Source of the DNA: Streptomyces cyaneochromogenes
Lineage (GTDB): Bacteria; Actinomycetota; Actinomycetes; Streptomycetales; Streptomycetaceae
DNA length: 64,000 nucleotides
NCBI RefSeq assembly: GCF_003963535.1
Contig: NZ_CP034539.1
Coordinates: 6,820,001-6,884,000, forward strand
Direction: 5' to 3'
The position numbers and the translations under genes are program-made. Shown here one piece after another: positions 20,497 through 28,755 of this stretch. The notes beneath the pieces were generated by a model that was given only the letters and a program-made list of their open reading frames with translations, did no database searches and was not told the DNA's origin. Numbering within the stretch: the stretch's first letter is position 1; every line of letters starts with the position of its first letter.

Positions 20497-21535
20497 CCTC
20501 GGGGCGTACGGCTCCCAGGACCGGGTTGGACGCGATCGGGGAGATCCTGATCTTCTCGCCGGTGCGCGGCGCCTGGACCACCTTGCCCTTGCCCAGGTAC
20601 ATGGCCACGTGGGTGGCGTCCGGGAAGTAGACGACCAGGTCGCCCGGGCGCAGTTCGGTCAGCGGGATGCGCTCGAGCCGCGCCCACTGCTCCTGGCTCG
20701 TGCGGGGGATCCGGGTGCCGGCGTGGGCCCAGGCCTTGGAGGTCAGGCCCGAGCAGTCGTACGACTTCGGGCCCTCCGCGCCCCACTTGTACGGCTTCCC
20801 GAGCTGCTTCTTGGCGTAGCGCACCGCCCGGGCGCTCTCGCGTGAGGGCTTGTGGTCGTCCTTGGCGAGGGCGCCGGATTCCAGGAAGGCCTGCTGGGCT
20901 CTGGTGGCGTCCTTCTTCTCCAGCTCGGCCAGGGCCTTGAGCTGGCCGGTGGTGAGGGCGGCCAGGAGTTCCTCGATCCGCTTGAGGCGCTTGTGGACCG
21001 CGTCCCTCTCCTTCTTCCGGCGTTCGGCGAGGGCGAGTTGGTCGTCCAGGGCCTTGCGGGCCTTGCGGGCGAGTTCGTCGGCCTTCCTTTCCGTGCCGGT
21101 CAGACGGCCTACCGTCGCGGCGCGCTCGCGGGCCAGCCGGCCGATGACGTGGCCCTGGTCCAGGGCGTGCTGGGGGTCGCGGGCCAGGAGCAGGTGTACG
21201 TACGGGGAGATGTCGGTGGTGTTCTGGTACTGCTGGCGGGCCAGGCGGCCCGCGGCGACCCGGCTGTCGTGCAGGGAGACCCGGACGCGGGACAGGGCCG
21301 TGTCCAGGCGGGTGACCTCGGTGCGCTGCCGCCTGAGGTCCTCCTCGGTCGCGTTGTAGGTCTCCGTGGCCTGTTCGGCCTCGCGGTAGAGGCGCTGAAG
21401 GTCCGTCAGGAGACCGGCGACGGAGCGTTCCTGGGGTTCGGGGGCGGCCGTCGCTTGGGTCGGTGCGAGGATCGTGCCGGCCGCCGTGGTCGCCGCGGCT
21501 GCCGTACACGCCAGACGGAGAAGCCTTCCTGACAC
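20414..21535 (-). CDS. Secreted NlpC/P60 peptidoglycan endopeptidase with coiled coil
   Basis: Secreted wall hydrolase of 373 aa. A signal peptide (LLRLACTAAAATTAAGT, cut near ATAAP) is followed by a long helical, charged region (about 35-210) predicted to form a coiled coil. The C40 NlpC/P60 domain has catalytic Cys in KSYDCSGLTSKAW and His in FPDATHVAMYLG. The domain ends normally at NPVLGAVRP, yet the frame runs on for about 30 residues rich in Arg, Ser and Pro that read through the end of the convergent flavoprotein gene. This tail may be a lost stop. The start is GTG at 21533-21535 with a near-ideal GGAGGTGA upstream. Confidence 0.92.
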   Translation of the reverse strand: MSGRLLRLACTAAAATTAAGTILAPTQATAAPEPQERSVAGLLTDLQRLYREAEQATETYNATEEDLRRQRTEVTRLDTALSRVRVSLHDSRVAAGRLARQQYQNTTDISPYVHLLLARDPQHALDQGHVIGRLARERAATVGRLTGTERKADELARKARKALDDQLALAERRKKERDAVHKRLKRIEELLAALTTGQLKALAELEKKDATRAQQAFLESGALAKDDHKPSRESARAVRYAKKQLGKPYKWGAEGPKSYDCSGLTSKAWAHAGTRIPRTSQEQWARLERIPLTELRPGDLVVYFPDATHVAMYLGKGKVVQAPRTGEKIRISPIASNPVLGAVRPEVRSRKSQRDKPGSSPAHRNSSRSRPGH

Positions 21536-21637
21536 GTCATCACCTCCGGTGCGGAGAGGCTCTCTGCTCCGCATCGCGAGCTTTAGACGCGATCGCCGGG
21601 TTCGCGCGCCAGGTGTGCGCGGATCGGCGTAAAAAGG

Positions 21638-21991
21638 TCACCCGTCGGTGTCCTCCGGCTTGCTCCGCGGCGTGGCTTCTGGCTTGCTTCGCGGCGTGGC
21701 TTCTGGCTTGGACCACGGCCAGTTCAGTCGGCGGGGCTGCGGTCCTTCGGGGGCGTACTCGTACTTCCAGCGCCGGGTGAGGCCGGTGCGGGAGCCGGGG
21801 GTGCCGGGGGTGCGGGGGACGCGGCGGTAGACCAGGACCGTGGGCGGGCCGCCGTGCGGGTCGGGGACCGGGATGCGGTACGTCTTGGGCGGGTGGCCCG
21901 TGATGCCCAGGAGCACGGGGAGGACGCGGCCGTCCATGGGGCCGCCCTCGAAGGGGGTGTCTTCGCTCTTCACGGCACCAGTGTCAGCCAT
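21638..21991 (-). CDS. Hypothetical protein with C-terminal repeats
   Basis: Protein of 117 aa without a family I recognise. The N-terminal half is globular-looking (VLPVLLGITGHPPKTYRIPVP, then PTVLVYRRVP, WKYEYAPEGP). The C-terminus ends in three copies of SKPEATPR-like repeats encoded by 24-bp direct repeats, which look recently expanded. The ATG at 21989-21991 overlaps the end of the TetR gene by 8 bp, so it is the second gene of a TetR operon. No signal peptide or membrane helix is seen. Confidence 0.7.
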   Translation of the reverse strand: MADTGAVKSEDTPFEGGPMDGRVLPVLLGITGHPPKTYRIPVPDPHGGPPTVLVYRRVPRTPGTPGSRTGLTRRWKYEYAPEGPQPRRLNWPWSKPEATPRSKPEATPRSKPEDTDG

Positions 21992-22637
21992 CCGCCGCGA
22001 GCTTCTCGGCCAGTGCGGCGGTCTGTGGATCACGGGCCGCGGTGACCGCGAGCACGGCGGTGAACTGTTCCACCAGCCAGTCCCGCAGTTCCTCCACCGG
22101 TGGTTCCTTGTCCTCGTCGAGCCAGATGAGGGAGGCCGCCTCGACCGCGGTGATCCACATCCGCACGGTCATGCGGAGGCGGAGGCCGGGGTCGGTGACC
22201 TCCAGGTGGCTGAGGATGTGCTCGGCGGCGGCGCGGCGGACTCCGTCCACTATGGCCGTCGTGCGGGACGTCTCCACGACGCTGCCGCCCTGGAGCAGTG
22301 CGCTGAAGCCGGTGTCGTGCTCGTCGACGAAGGTGAGGTAGCGGTCGAGGGCGCGGGAGAGGCGGGGGAGGAGGGGGCCCTCGCGGGGTTCGTCGAAGCA
22401 GTGCTGGAGCTCTTCGGCGGCCGAGCGGAGGGCGGCCTCGTAGAGCTGCTGCTTGCCGCCGGGGAAGTAGCGGTAGACCAGGGGGCGTGAGACGCCGGCC
22501 GCCTCTGCCACGTCGTCCAGGGACACGTCCTCGGGGGTGCGGTGGGCGAAGAGGGTGAGGGCGGCGTTGAGGAGTTGGCTGCGGCGTTCCTCGACGCTTA
22601 GGCGGCGGTAGGCGGGGGTGGGGGCCGAGGGCGTCAT
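21984..22637 (-). CDS. TetR-family transcriptional regulator
   Basis: Regulator of 217 aa. The DNA-binding domain is the standard TetR helix-turn-helix (RRSQLLNAALTLFAHR, DVSLDDVAEAAGVSRPLVYRYF), followed by an all-helical ligand-binding part. A small hypothetical gene is coupled downstream. Upstream lies the repeat-rich gap and, beyond it, the AurF-like oxygenase gene reading in the same direction. Control of the oxygenase genes is possible but not demonstrated. Confidence 0.92.
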   Translation of the reverse strand: MTPSAPTPAYRRLSVEERRSQLLNAALTLFAHRTPEDVSLDDVAEAAGVSRPLVYRYFPGGKQQLYEAALRSAAEELQHCFDEPREGPLLPRLSRALDRYLTFVDEHDTGFSALLQGGSVVETSRTTAIVDGVRRAAAEHILSHLEVTDPGLRLRMTVRMWITAVEAASLIWLDEDKEPPVEELRDWLVEQFTAVLAVTAARDPQTAALAEKLAADG

Positions 22638-22814
22638 GACCAGCAGGGTAGTCGGGTGGGGAGTGCTGGTGCTCCGGTGGTTTGGCCGGGAATGCCTGTG
22701 GTGGGGTGCGTGGGTTGCGCGGGTTCGGTGGGGGTTCGCGTCTATGCCTGCGGCAGCCTGTGCGGCCTCGGTGGGAGTTCGCGTAGCGCCTTGCGTTGCG
22801 TTGTGGGTCGGGGC

Positions 22815-22913
22815 CGCGTCGGGGGGTGTCCGTCCTCGGACCGGCGGCTGGACTTAGGCCGGGAGGTGCTGCGTGTTGACGCCGGCCACTGCGGGCGGAC
22901 ACCCCCCGACGCG
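22815..22913. repeat. 18-bp perfect inverted repeat, 63-bp spacer
   Basis: CGCGTCGGGGGGTGTCCG at 22815-22832 is exactly complementary to 22896-22913. It lies downstream of the AurF-like gene and upstream of tetR. It could end transcription of the oxygenase gene or be a dispersed element remnant. Confidence 0.6.
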
Positions 22914-22930
22914 TCCCCTTGCCGCCGTAC

Positions 22931-23002
22931 GCGGGTGCCGCGCCGCGGGGGTGCCGCGATGCGGGGGTGCCGCGCTGCGCGGGTGCCGCGCTGCGGGGGT
23001 GC
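22931..23002. repeat. Five tandem 16-bp GC-rich units
   Basis: Units GCGGGGGTGCCGCGAT/CT run head to tail: one of 14 bp, three of 16 bp and a partial copy. They end 8 bp before the stop of the AurF-like gene. No gene is seen in 22638-23009 apart from this and the inverted repeat. Confidence 0.75.
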
Positions 23003-23009
23003 ACTCGCC

Positions 23010-23948
23010 TTATGCCAGGAGGCCCGACGACTTCCAGAGCTTGCGGCCTACTCCGCGCAGTACGCCGATGTCGTCCAGGAAGTCCGTCAGCTTTTTCGCT
23101 CCCGTCTGCATGACCTCGCGGCGGTGGGCGCTGGCCTTTACCTGGGCCAGGGCCTCGCGCTTGTCCAGGCCTACGTTCGTGTAGACCTCGGGGTTGACGA
23201 AAGCGACCGAGAACACGCGGGCGAACTCGCCGGAGGTGACGCGGGTGAACTCCTGGGACCACTTCGGGGCCGTCACCATCTGGCGGCGCAGTTCCTCGCG
23301 GGCGTAGCGGACGTGGCGGGCCTCCTCGACCACGTGGATGCGGGTGACCCCGCGGACGAGGGGCTGTACCCGCTCGTCGGGGAACGTCAGGCGCTGCATC
23401 CAGTCGAGGACCTCCTCGCCGAGGAGGGTGGCGGTGAAGGAGCCGGGGGTGGTGGAGATCGTCTTGAAGAGGCGGCCCAGGTGCTGGTGTGCGCGGCTCA
23501 CGGGGTACCAGGGTGTGTCGCCGTGGGAGATCAGGCGGGCGAACATCTTGGAGTGGCGGCACTCGTCCTCTATCTCGGTGAGGGCGTAGCGGACGTGTGC
23601 GCTCGTTGCCGCCTTGTCGTAGATCTGGCGGACCAGCAACTGCATGAGGATGATCTCGAACCAGATGCCCAGGGAGGCCAGGGCCGCGGCCTCGTGCTGG
23701 GAGAGCAGGAGGCGCTGTTCCTCGCTCATGCGCTTCCACAGCGGGGTGTCGTAGAGCGAGAGCAGTTCCGGGGGCCAGAACCACTTGCCCTCCTCGAAGG
23801 GCGCGTCCCAGTCCAGCTCCTTGTCCGGGTCGAAGGAGTGCTTGGCGGAGGAGTCGAGCAGCCGTTGGGCCACCTGCTCCCGGTCCTTGAGCAGGCCGAG
23901 CGCGTCGCGGAGGCCCGCGAGCGCATCGGCGTCCGTCAGCGTCGTCAT
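23010..23948 (-). CDS. AurF-like diiron N-oxygenase family protein
   Basis: Soluble helical protein of 312 aa in the AurF (p-aminobenzoate N-oxygenase) family. All likely diiron ligands are present in order: Glu in GIWFEIILMQL, Glu and His in TEIEDECRHSKMF, Glu in LGEEVLDWM, and His/Glu/His in IHVVEEARHVRYA. AurF converts aryl-amines to nitro compounds with two irons; the substrate here is unknown, as there is no biosynthetic cluster around it. The start is ATG 23946-23948 (MTTLTDADAL) with no clear ribosome site. It is divergent, with an 89-bp gap, from a second, unrelated diiron protein gene. Confidence 0.87.
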   Translation of the reverse strand: MTTLTDADALAGLRDALGLLKDREQVAQRLLDSSAKHSFDPDKELDWDAPFEEGKWFWPPELLSLYDTPLWKRMSEEQRLLLSQHEAAALASLGIWFEIILMQLLVRQIYDKAATSAHVRYALTEIEDECRHSKMFARLISHGDTPWYPVSRAHQHLGRLFKTISTTPGSFTATLLGEEVLDWMQRLTFPDERVQPLVRGVTRIHVVEEARHVRYAREELRRQMVTAPKWSQEFTRVTSGEFARVFSVAFVNPEVYTNVGLDKREALAQVKASAHRREVMQTGAKKLTDFLDDIGVLRGVGRKLWKSSGLLA

Positions 23949-24037
23949 GTGCTTATGAGACTGCCTGTCAGCAAGGTCGTCAATCCCTCGCGCAAGAGTT
24001 GTTGACCCCGCGTCTACTACGTGTGAGCCTGCGAAGC

Positions 24038-25144
24038 ATGCCGACTTACGACCTGTACGCCTCGGATCCGGGAGACCCACTCTGGCAGGTGCCGGCGACC
24101 GGCTCGGCACGTTTCGGCTGGGAGTACGACGACGGCCGCGACCGGCTGCTGGCCCTGTACCAGAAGGGCAAGGACAAGCAGTGGGACGGGCAGAAGCGCA
24201 TTGACTGGGATCTGGAGGTCGATCCGGCCGATCCTCTCGGAACGCCCGATGAGTCCATGTCCCTGTACGGCACCAAGTACTGGGCCAAGATGACCGACAA
24301 GGACAAGGGGGAGCTGCGCAAGCACTACGCCTCCTGGCAGTTCAGCCAGTTCCTGCACGGTGAGCAGGGGGCGATGGTCTGCGCCGCGCGGATAGTGGAG
24401 TCGGTGCCGGACCTGGACGCCAAGTTCTACTCGGCGACCCAGGTGATGGACGAGGCCCGGCACGCGGAGATCTACGGGCGCTTCCTGCACGAGAAGATCG
24501 GGATGCTGTACCCGATCAACGACAATCTGCAGGCCTTGTTGGGCGACACGCTGCGGGACAGCCGGTGGGACATGCCCTACCTCGGTATGCAGGTGTTGAT
24601 CGAGGGGCTCGCGCTGGCCGCGTTCGGCATGATCCGGGACACCACCGACAAGCCGCTGCCCCAGCAGATCCTGGCGTATGTGATGCAGGACGAGGCCCGG
24701 CACGTGGCCTTCGGACGGATGGCGCTGCGGGACTACTACCGGCAGCTGAGTGACGCCGAGCTCCGCGAGCGGGAGGAGTTCGTGATCGAGGGCTGCTATC
24801 TGATGCGCGACCGGCTGCGGGGCGTGGAGGTGCTGAGGAACTTCGGCATCCCGGCCGCCGAGGCCGAGGAGTACAGCGAGCAGTCCGAATTCCTCGCCCT
24901 GTTCCGCCGGTTGCTGTTCTCCCGCATAGTCCCCTGCGTCAAGGACATCGGGCTGTGGGGGACGCGTCTGCAGCAGGCCTATGTCGACATGGGCGTGTTC
25001 GAGATGGGCGACTCCAACTTGGACCTGCTGATGGCCCAGGACGAGGAGATCGCCGAGCGGTTGGACGCCGAGCGGTTCGCGGTGGAGGAGCGGGAGCGGG
25101 TCACGGAGGTGGCGGAGGCGATCGAGGCGGGCGGCTCTCAGTAG
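24038..25144 (+). CDS. R2-like ferritin-fold diiron oxygenase
   Basis: Helical protein of 368 aa with the ferritin/ribonucleotide-reductase-R2 four-helix metal site: Glu in FLHGEQGAM, ExxH in VMDEARHAEIY, Glu in LIEGLALAAFGM and ExxH in VMQDEARHVAFGRM. It lacks the radical-transfer features of a true nucleotide reductase subunit, so an oxidase or hydroxylase role is more likely. The start is ATG 24038 (MPTYDLYASDPG). Its stop overlaps by 7 bp the stop of the convergent prodomain-like gene. It shares a promoter gap with the AurF-like gene, which suggests a common pathway (inference). Confidence 0.85.
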   Translation: MPTYDLYASDPGDPLWQVPATGSARFGWEYDDGRDRLLALYQKGKDKQWDGQKRIDWDLEVDPADPLGTPDESMSLYGTKYWAKMTDKDKGELRKHYASWQFSQFLHGEQGAMVCAARIVESVPDLDAKFYSATQVMDEARHAEIYGRFLHEKIGMLYPINDNLQALLGDTLRDSRWDMPYLGMQVLIEGLALAAFGMIRDTTDKPLPQQILAYVMQDEARHVAFGRMALRDYYRQLSDAELREREEFVIEGCYLMRDRLRGVEVLRNFGIPAAEAEEYSEQSEFLALFRRLLFSRIVPCVKDIGLWGTRLQQAYVDMGVFEMGDSNLDLLMAQDEEIAERLDAERFAVEERERVTEVAEAIEAGGSQ

Positions 25145-25431
25145 GACGTCGGGCCGAAGTCGGGCGGCGAGAGGACGGCCACCGCCTCGATGCCGTCCGC
25201 GATCTCGCGCGGCAGCCGCTCCAGCGGCAGTTCGTCCGACTGCGTTGTGTCCGGGGCCGTCCCGAAGGTCTCCAGGTACGCGGTCCGCGGACCGGTCAGC
25301 GCGAAACCCGAGGCGATCACCTCGCCCACGTCGAATCCATGGTCCGCGAAGTAGGCGAGTACTTGCTCGACGGGTTTCTGCGCAGCGAGCAGCACATGGG
25401 ACGAAAGAGGGTTCGGGGAATTCTGGGTCAC
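25138..25431 (-). CDS. Stand-alone protease-prodomain-like small protein
   Basis: Protein of 97 aa. I recognise no named family, but it lines up end to end with the N-terminal region (about residues 35-145) of the divergent subtilase. The shared features are a helix, then GFDVGEVIASGFALTGP against GFRVLQRSPQTLNIAGP, a Tyr-x-Glu-x-Phe-Gly-Thr motif in both (YLETFGT and YQEYFGT), and a terminal GIEAVAVLSPP against EGVAIEEPVY. It may be a free-standing chaperone or inhibitor of that protease. No signal peptide. Start GTG 25429-25431. Homology was judged by eye. Confidence 0.7.
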   Translation of the reverse strand: MTQNSPNPLSSHVLLAAQKPVEQVLAYFADHGFDVGEVIASGFALTGPRTAYLETFGTAPDTTQSDELPLERLPREIADGIEAVAVLSPPDFGPTSY

Positions 25432-25575
25432 GGTTCGTCCAACGGTCGAGAATCATGAGGGCATACGTCTAAATGAGTATGTCCAACGGGTGTGGTTTTC
25501 CCCTATAGATGAAGGCTGTCCGTCGAAGTCTCTTTGACGGGTCCGTCGGAATGTTCATCGGAGTTGGGGGAGAAA

Positions 25576-28020
25576 ATGCCCGATGAAGCCGGTTCAAGGC
25601 TGCCCGAAATTCTGTTCGCCCAGGCGTCGCCGCGTTCCGTCGGCGGGACCTCGCTGTTCGAGGCGGACGACGTCACCGTCGGTCAGGCGGCGGACTACAC
25701 GTCCGAGGACCAGGTCGTGGCGGCCGCCGAGGAGCGGCTGACCAGGGCCGGCTTCCGCGTCCTGCAGCGGTCCCCGCAGACCCTCAACATCGCAGGTCCG
25801 CCCGCTCTCTACCAGGAGTACTTCGGCACCCGGCTGGTCACGCAGGAACGCCGGGTCGTCAAGCCGGGCGCGCGGGAGGCGACCGCCACCTTCATCGACT
25901 CGCCGGACACCGACCTGCCCGGACTGATCTCGACCGACGGCACGCCGGCCGGCGACGTCCTTGAGGGCGTGGCCATCGAGGAGCCGGTGTACACCTTCCA
26001 GAACGCCACTCCCCCGAAGGTGAATTACTGGCATCTGGAGGTGCCGGACCAGGTGGCGGCACTGCTGGGCGCGAACCGGGCGCACCAGAATGGAATCAAG
26101 GGAAATGGAATCCGGCTGACCATGGTGGACAGCGGCTGGTTCCGGCACCCGTATTTCGTCGCCCGGAATCTCAACGGCACGGTCGTGCTCGGCCCCGGCG
26201 CGAACAACCCGGCCGGCGACGAAAGCGGCCACGGAACCGGGGAATCCGCCAACGCGTTCGCTCTGGCGCCCGGGATCGACTTCTCGATGGTCAAGGCGAA
26301 CTTCGTCAACATCCTCGGCGCGTTCAACACCGCCGTGGCCCGCACCCCGGCCCCGCAGATCATCAGCAACAGCTGGGGATACGACGTCCGGGACCACCCG
26401 TTGAGCGCCATCCAGCGGGCCCTGGCCGCCTCGGTCGCGCTCGCCGCGGCGAACGGCATCATCGTGGTGTTCTCGGCGGGCAACGGCCACCATGGCTTCC
26501 CCGCCCAGCACCCTCTTGTCATCGCCGCGGGCGGTGTGTACATCGACCAGGTGGGCAACGCCCGCGCCTCCGACTACGCCAGCGGCTTCGCCAGCCGCGT
26601 CTACCCCGGCCGCAACGTCCCCGACCTCAGCGGTCTGGTCGGGCTGCGCCCGCGCGCCGCGTACATCATGCTGCCGGTCCAGGCGGGCTGCGACATCGAC
26701 CTGGACCTGGGCAACGGGGCGGCCTTCCCGAACGGTGACGAGACCGCCCCGGACGACGGCTGGGCGGCGTTCAGCGGCACCTCGGCGGCGGCGCCGCAGA
26801 TCGCCGGCATCTGCGCGCTGATCCGCCAGACCCAGCCCAACCTGAACCTGCGCGGGATGCGCAACGCCCTGACGCGCACCGCCAAGGACGTCACGACCGG
26901 CACGTCCAACCCCGCGTCGGGCGGCCACCCCGCGCGCCCCGGCTTCGACCTGGCCACCGGCTGGGGCCTGGCCGACGCCCAGGCGGCGGTGCACGCCGCC
27001 GTCCCCGCGGCCGGCGGTCCCGCCGCCTACGCCCGGGGCAGCGACCGGCACGTCTTCTACCGCGGCGCGGACAACCTCCTGCGCGAGCTGTGGTGGTCCC
27101 CGGCGACCGGCGGCTGGCGCGTCGGCGACCTGGGCGCGACGGCGCTCGGCATCCCGGCGTCGGGCAACCCGGCCGCGTACCTTCTCGGCGACAGCCAGCA
27201 CGTGGTCTTCCGGGGCACGGACGGCCGTATCCGCGAACTGTGGTGGTCCCCGGCGAGCGGCGGCTGGCGCACGCCCGGCCTGGACGCCGCCGCCCACGGC
27301 CTGCCGGCGGCGGGCGACCCGCACGGCTATGTCCTGGGCGACAGCCAGCATGTCGTCTTCCGGGGCACGGACAGCCGTGTCCATGAGCTGTGGTGGTCGG
27401 CGGCCACGGGGTGGCGTGTGGGCGGTACGTCGGCGGTGGCGCAGGCGGTTCCGGCTGCGGGCGATCCGTTCGGTTATGTGCTGGGGGACACGCAGCATGT
27501 GGTGTACCGGGGGACGGACGGCCGCATCCACGAGCTGTGGTGGTCCGCGCCGACGGGCTGGCAGCGCGGCGGGCTGGACGCGGTGGCGCAGGGCATCGCG
27601 GCGGCGGGCGACCCCCAGGCGTACGTCCTCGGCGACAGCCAGCACGTGGTCTTCCGGGGCACGGACAGCCGCGTTCACGAACTGTGGTGGTCGGCGGCCA
27701 CGGGGTGGCGTGTGGGCGGTACGTCGGCGGTGGCGCAGGCGGTTCCGGCTGCGGGCGATCCGTTCGGCTACGTGCTGGCGGACACGCAGCACATCGTCTA
27801 CCGGGGCACGGACAGCCGTATCCACGAGCTGTGGTGGTCCGCGGCGACGGGCTGGCAGCGCGGTGGCCTGGACGCGGTGGCGCAGGGCGTCGCGGCGGCC
27901 GGCGACCCCCAGGGGTACGTCGTCGGCGACGCCCAGCGCGTCGTCCACCGGGGGACGGACGGCCTCCTGAACGAACTGTGCTGGACCGCCGCACGCGGCT
28001 GGTACATCGGAGACCTCTGA
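25576..28020 (+). CDS. Subtilisin-like serine protease with seven-repeat propeller-like C-terminus
   Basis: Protein of 814 aa. Residues 1-145 form a prodomain-like region; no signal peptide is visible, unusual for a subtilase. The S8 catalytic domain (about 150-470) has Asp185 (TMVDSGWF), His219 (ESGHGTGES), SNSWGYD for the oxyanion Asn, and Ser403 (SGTSAAAPQIAG). From about 475 to the end are seven repeats of about 49 residues with the pattern GYVLGDSQHVVFRGTD then HELWW, resembling seven-bladed fucose-binding PLL-type lectins; carbohydrate binding is inferred. A 98-residue (294-bp) double-blade unit is nearly identical at the DNA level at 27391 and 27685, so it was recently duplicated. ATG 25576 follows GGGGGAG. 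Confidence 0.88.
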   Translation: MPDEAGSRLPEILFAQASPRSVGGTSLFEADDVTVGQAADYTSEDQVVAAAEERLTRAGFRVLQRSPQTLNIAGPPALYQEYFGTRLVTQERRVVKPGAREATATFIDSPDTDLPGLISTDGTPAGDVLEGVAIEEPVYTFQNATPPKVNYWHLEVPDQVAALLGANRAHQNGIKGNGIRLTMVDSGWFRHPYFVARNLNGTVVLGPGANNPAGDESGHGTGESANAFALAPGIDFSMVKANFVNILGAFNTAVARTPAPQIISNSWGYDVRDHPLSAIQRALAASVALAAANGIIVVFSAGNGHHGFPAQHPLVIAAGGVYIDQVGNARASDYASGFASRVYPGRNVPDLSGLVGLRPRAAYIMLPVQAGCDIDLDLGNGAAFPNGDETAPDDGWAAFSGTSAAAPQIAGICALIRQTQPNLNLRGMRNALTRTAKDVTTGTSNPASGGHPARPGFDLATGWGLADAQAAVHAAVPAAGGPAAYARGSDRHVFYRGADNLLRELWWSPATGGWRVGDLGATALGIPASGNPAAYLLGDSQHVVFRGTDGRIRELWWSPASGGWRTPGLDAAAHGLPAAGDPHGYVLGDSQHVVFRGTDSRVHELWWSAATGWRVGGTSAVAQAVPAAGDPFGYVLGDTQHVVYRGTDGRIHELWWSAPTGWQRGGLDAVAQGIAAAGDPQAYVLGDSQHVVFRGTDSRVHELWWSAATGWRVGGTSAVAQAVPAAGDPFGYVLADTQHIVYRGTDSRIHELWWSAATGWQRGGLDAVAQGVAAAGDPQGYVVGDAQRVVHRGTDGLLNELCWTAARGWYIGDL

Positions 28021-28030
28021 CCCGCCCGCC

Positions 28031-28061
28031 CGTGGACCGGGGAGATCCTCCCCGGTCCACG
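28031..28061. terminator. Bidirectional hairpin after the subtilase gene
   Basis: A perfect 14-bp stem (CGTGGACCGGGGAG with its complement) closes a 3-base ATC loop between two convergent stop codons. It is a very stable structure without a T tract. Confidence 0.75.
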
Positions 28062-28069
28062 GACCGGAG

Positions 28070-28588
28070 CTAGACCTCGCAGCCCAGCCCCTGCGGCACG
28101 TCCCCCAGCACCGGCTCCGCGCCCTGCGGCGGGAACGACGTGCGCAGGGTGAAGGCGTACGGGGTCGGGCCGTTCGTGCGCAGGTGCAGCAGGCGGGACT
28201 CGGCCTCCGCGACCGTCGGGCGGTGGCCCGCCGGCACCCACCACAGGGCCGTCATCGCCTCCTGCACGCGCTCGAACCACTCGCGGCGGCGGGCGAGCAT
28301 CTCGCGGTGGCGGCCCTGGTACATGTACGCGGTCAGGGCGTTCGTGTCCCGCCACATCGTCAGGTTGACGATCAGCCACTCGTCACCGAAGACGCGCACG
28401 TCCGTCGCGTCTCCCGTGTCGCCCTGCAGGCGCCAGACGTAGCCGTCGGCGGCCTCGGCGTCGGCGTTCACGGGGTCGAGGTTGTCGACGAAGTCCTTCA
28501 ACTGCGGTGAATCCAACGGGGCCTTGAGGCGGGCGATGTTGACCTGGGCGAGTTCGTAGGCGGCTTCCGGGTCGGCAGATGTCGTCAT
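28070..28588 (-). CDS. DUF3291-type protein (antibiotic-monooxygenase-like fold)
   Basis: Cytoplasmic protein of 172 aa. The N-terminal YELAQVNIARLKAPLDSP and later FGDEWLIVNLTMWRD, YMYQGRHREMLARRREWF and MTALWWVPAGHRPTVAEAE are the pattern of the DUF3291 family, which has a dimeric alpha-beta barrel related to small cofactor-free monooxygenases. The function is unknown. Start ATG 28586-28588. It is a single gene, convergent with the subtilase gene and divergent from the NIT-domain kinase gene. Confidence 0.82.
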   Translation of the reverse strand: MTTSADPEAAYELAQVNIARLKAPLDSPQLKDFVDNLDPVNADAEAADGYVWRLQGDTGDATDVRVFGDEWLIVNLTMWRDTNALTAYMYQGRHREMLARRREWFERVQEAMTALWWVPAGHRPTVAEAESRLLHLRTNGPTPYAFTLRTSFPPQGAEPVLGDVPQGLGCEV

Positions 28589-28755
28589 GGACCGAACGAT
28601 AGGTCGGGCGGGACGCGAGCCCCAGAGGGCGTCTCAGTACGTGGGCACATGTCCCTCTTTCACAGTCGTGGCCGTGCGGGGGTGAGTACCTGTCTACGGC
28701 TGTCTTACGGGCGGGAAACCGTGCCCTGACCGGCCCGCCCGTAGCCTCACGGGGC

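Noticed and set aside
21536-21637. c-di-AMP (ydaO-type) riboswitch before the NlpC/P60 gene
   Set aside because: Such genes often have one, but the gap is only about 100 bases and I cannot find the conserved core.
25594-27948. Minus-strand frame under the subtilase gene
   Set aside because: Low-complexity Arg/Ala product; the opposite frame has the catalytic triad and propeller repeats.
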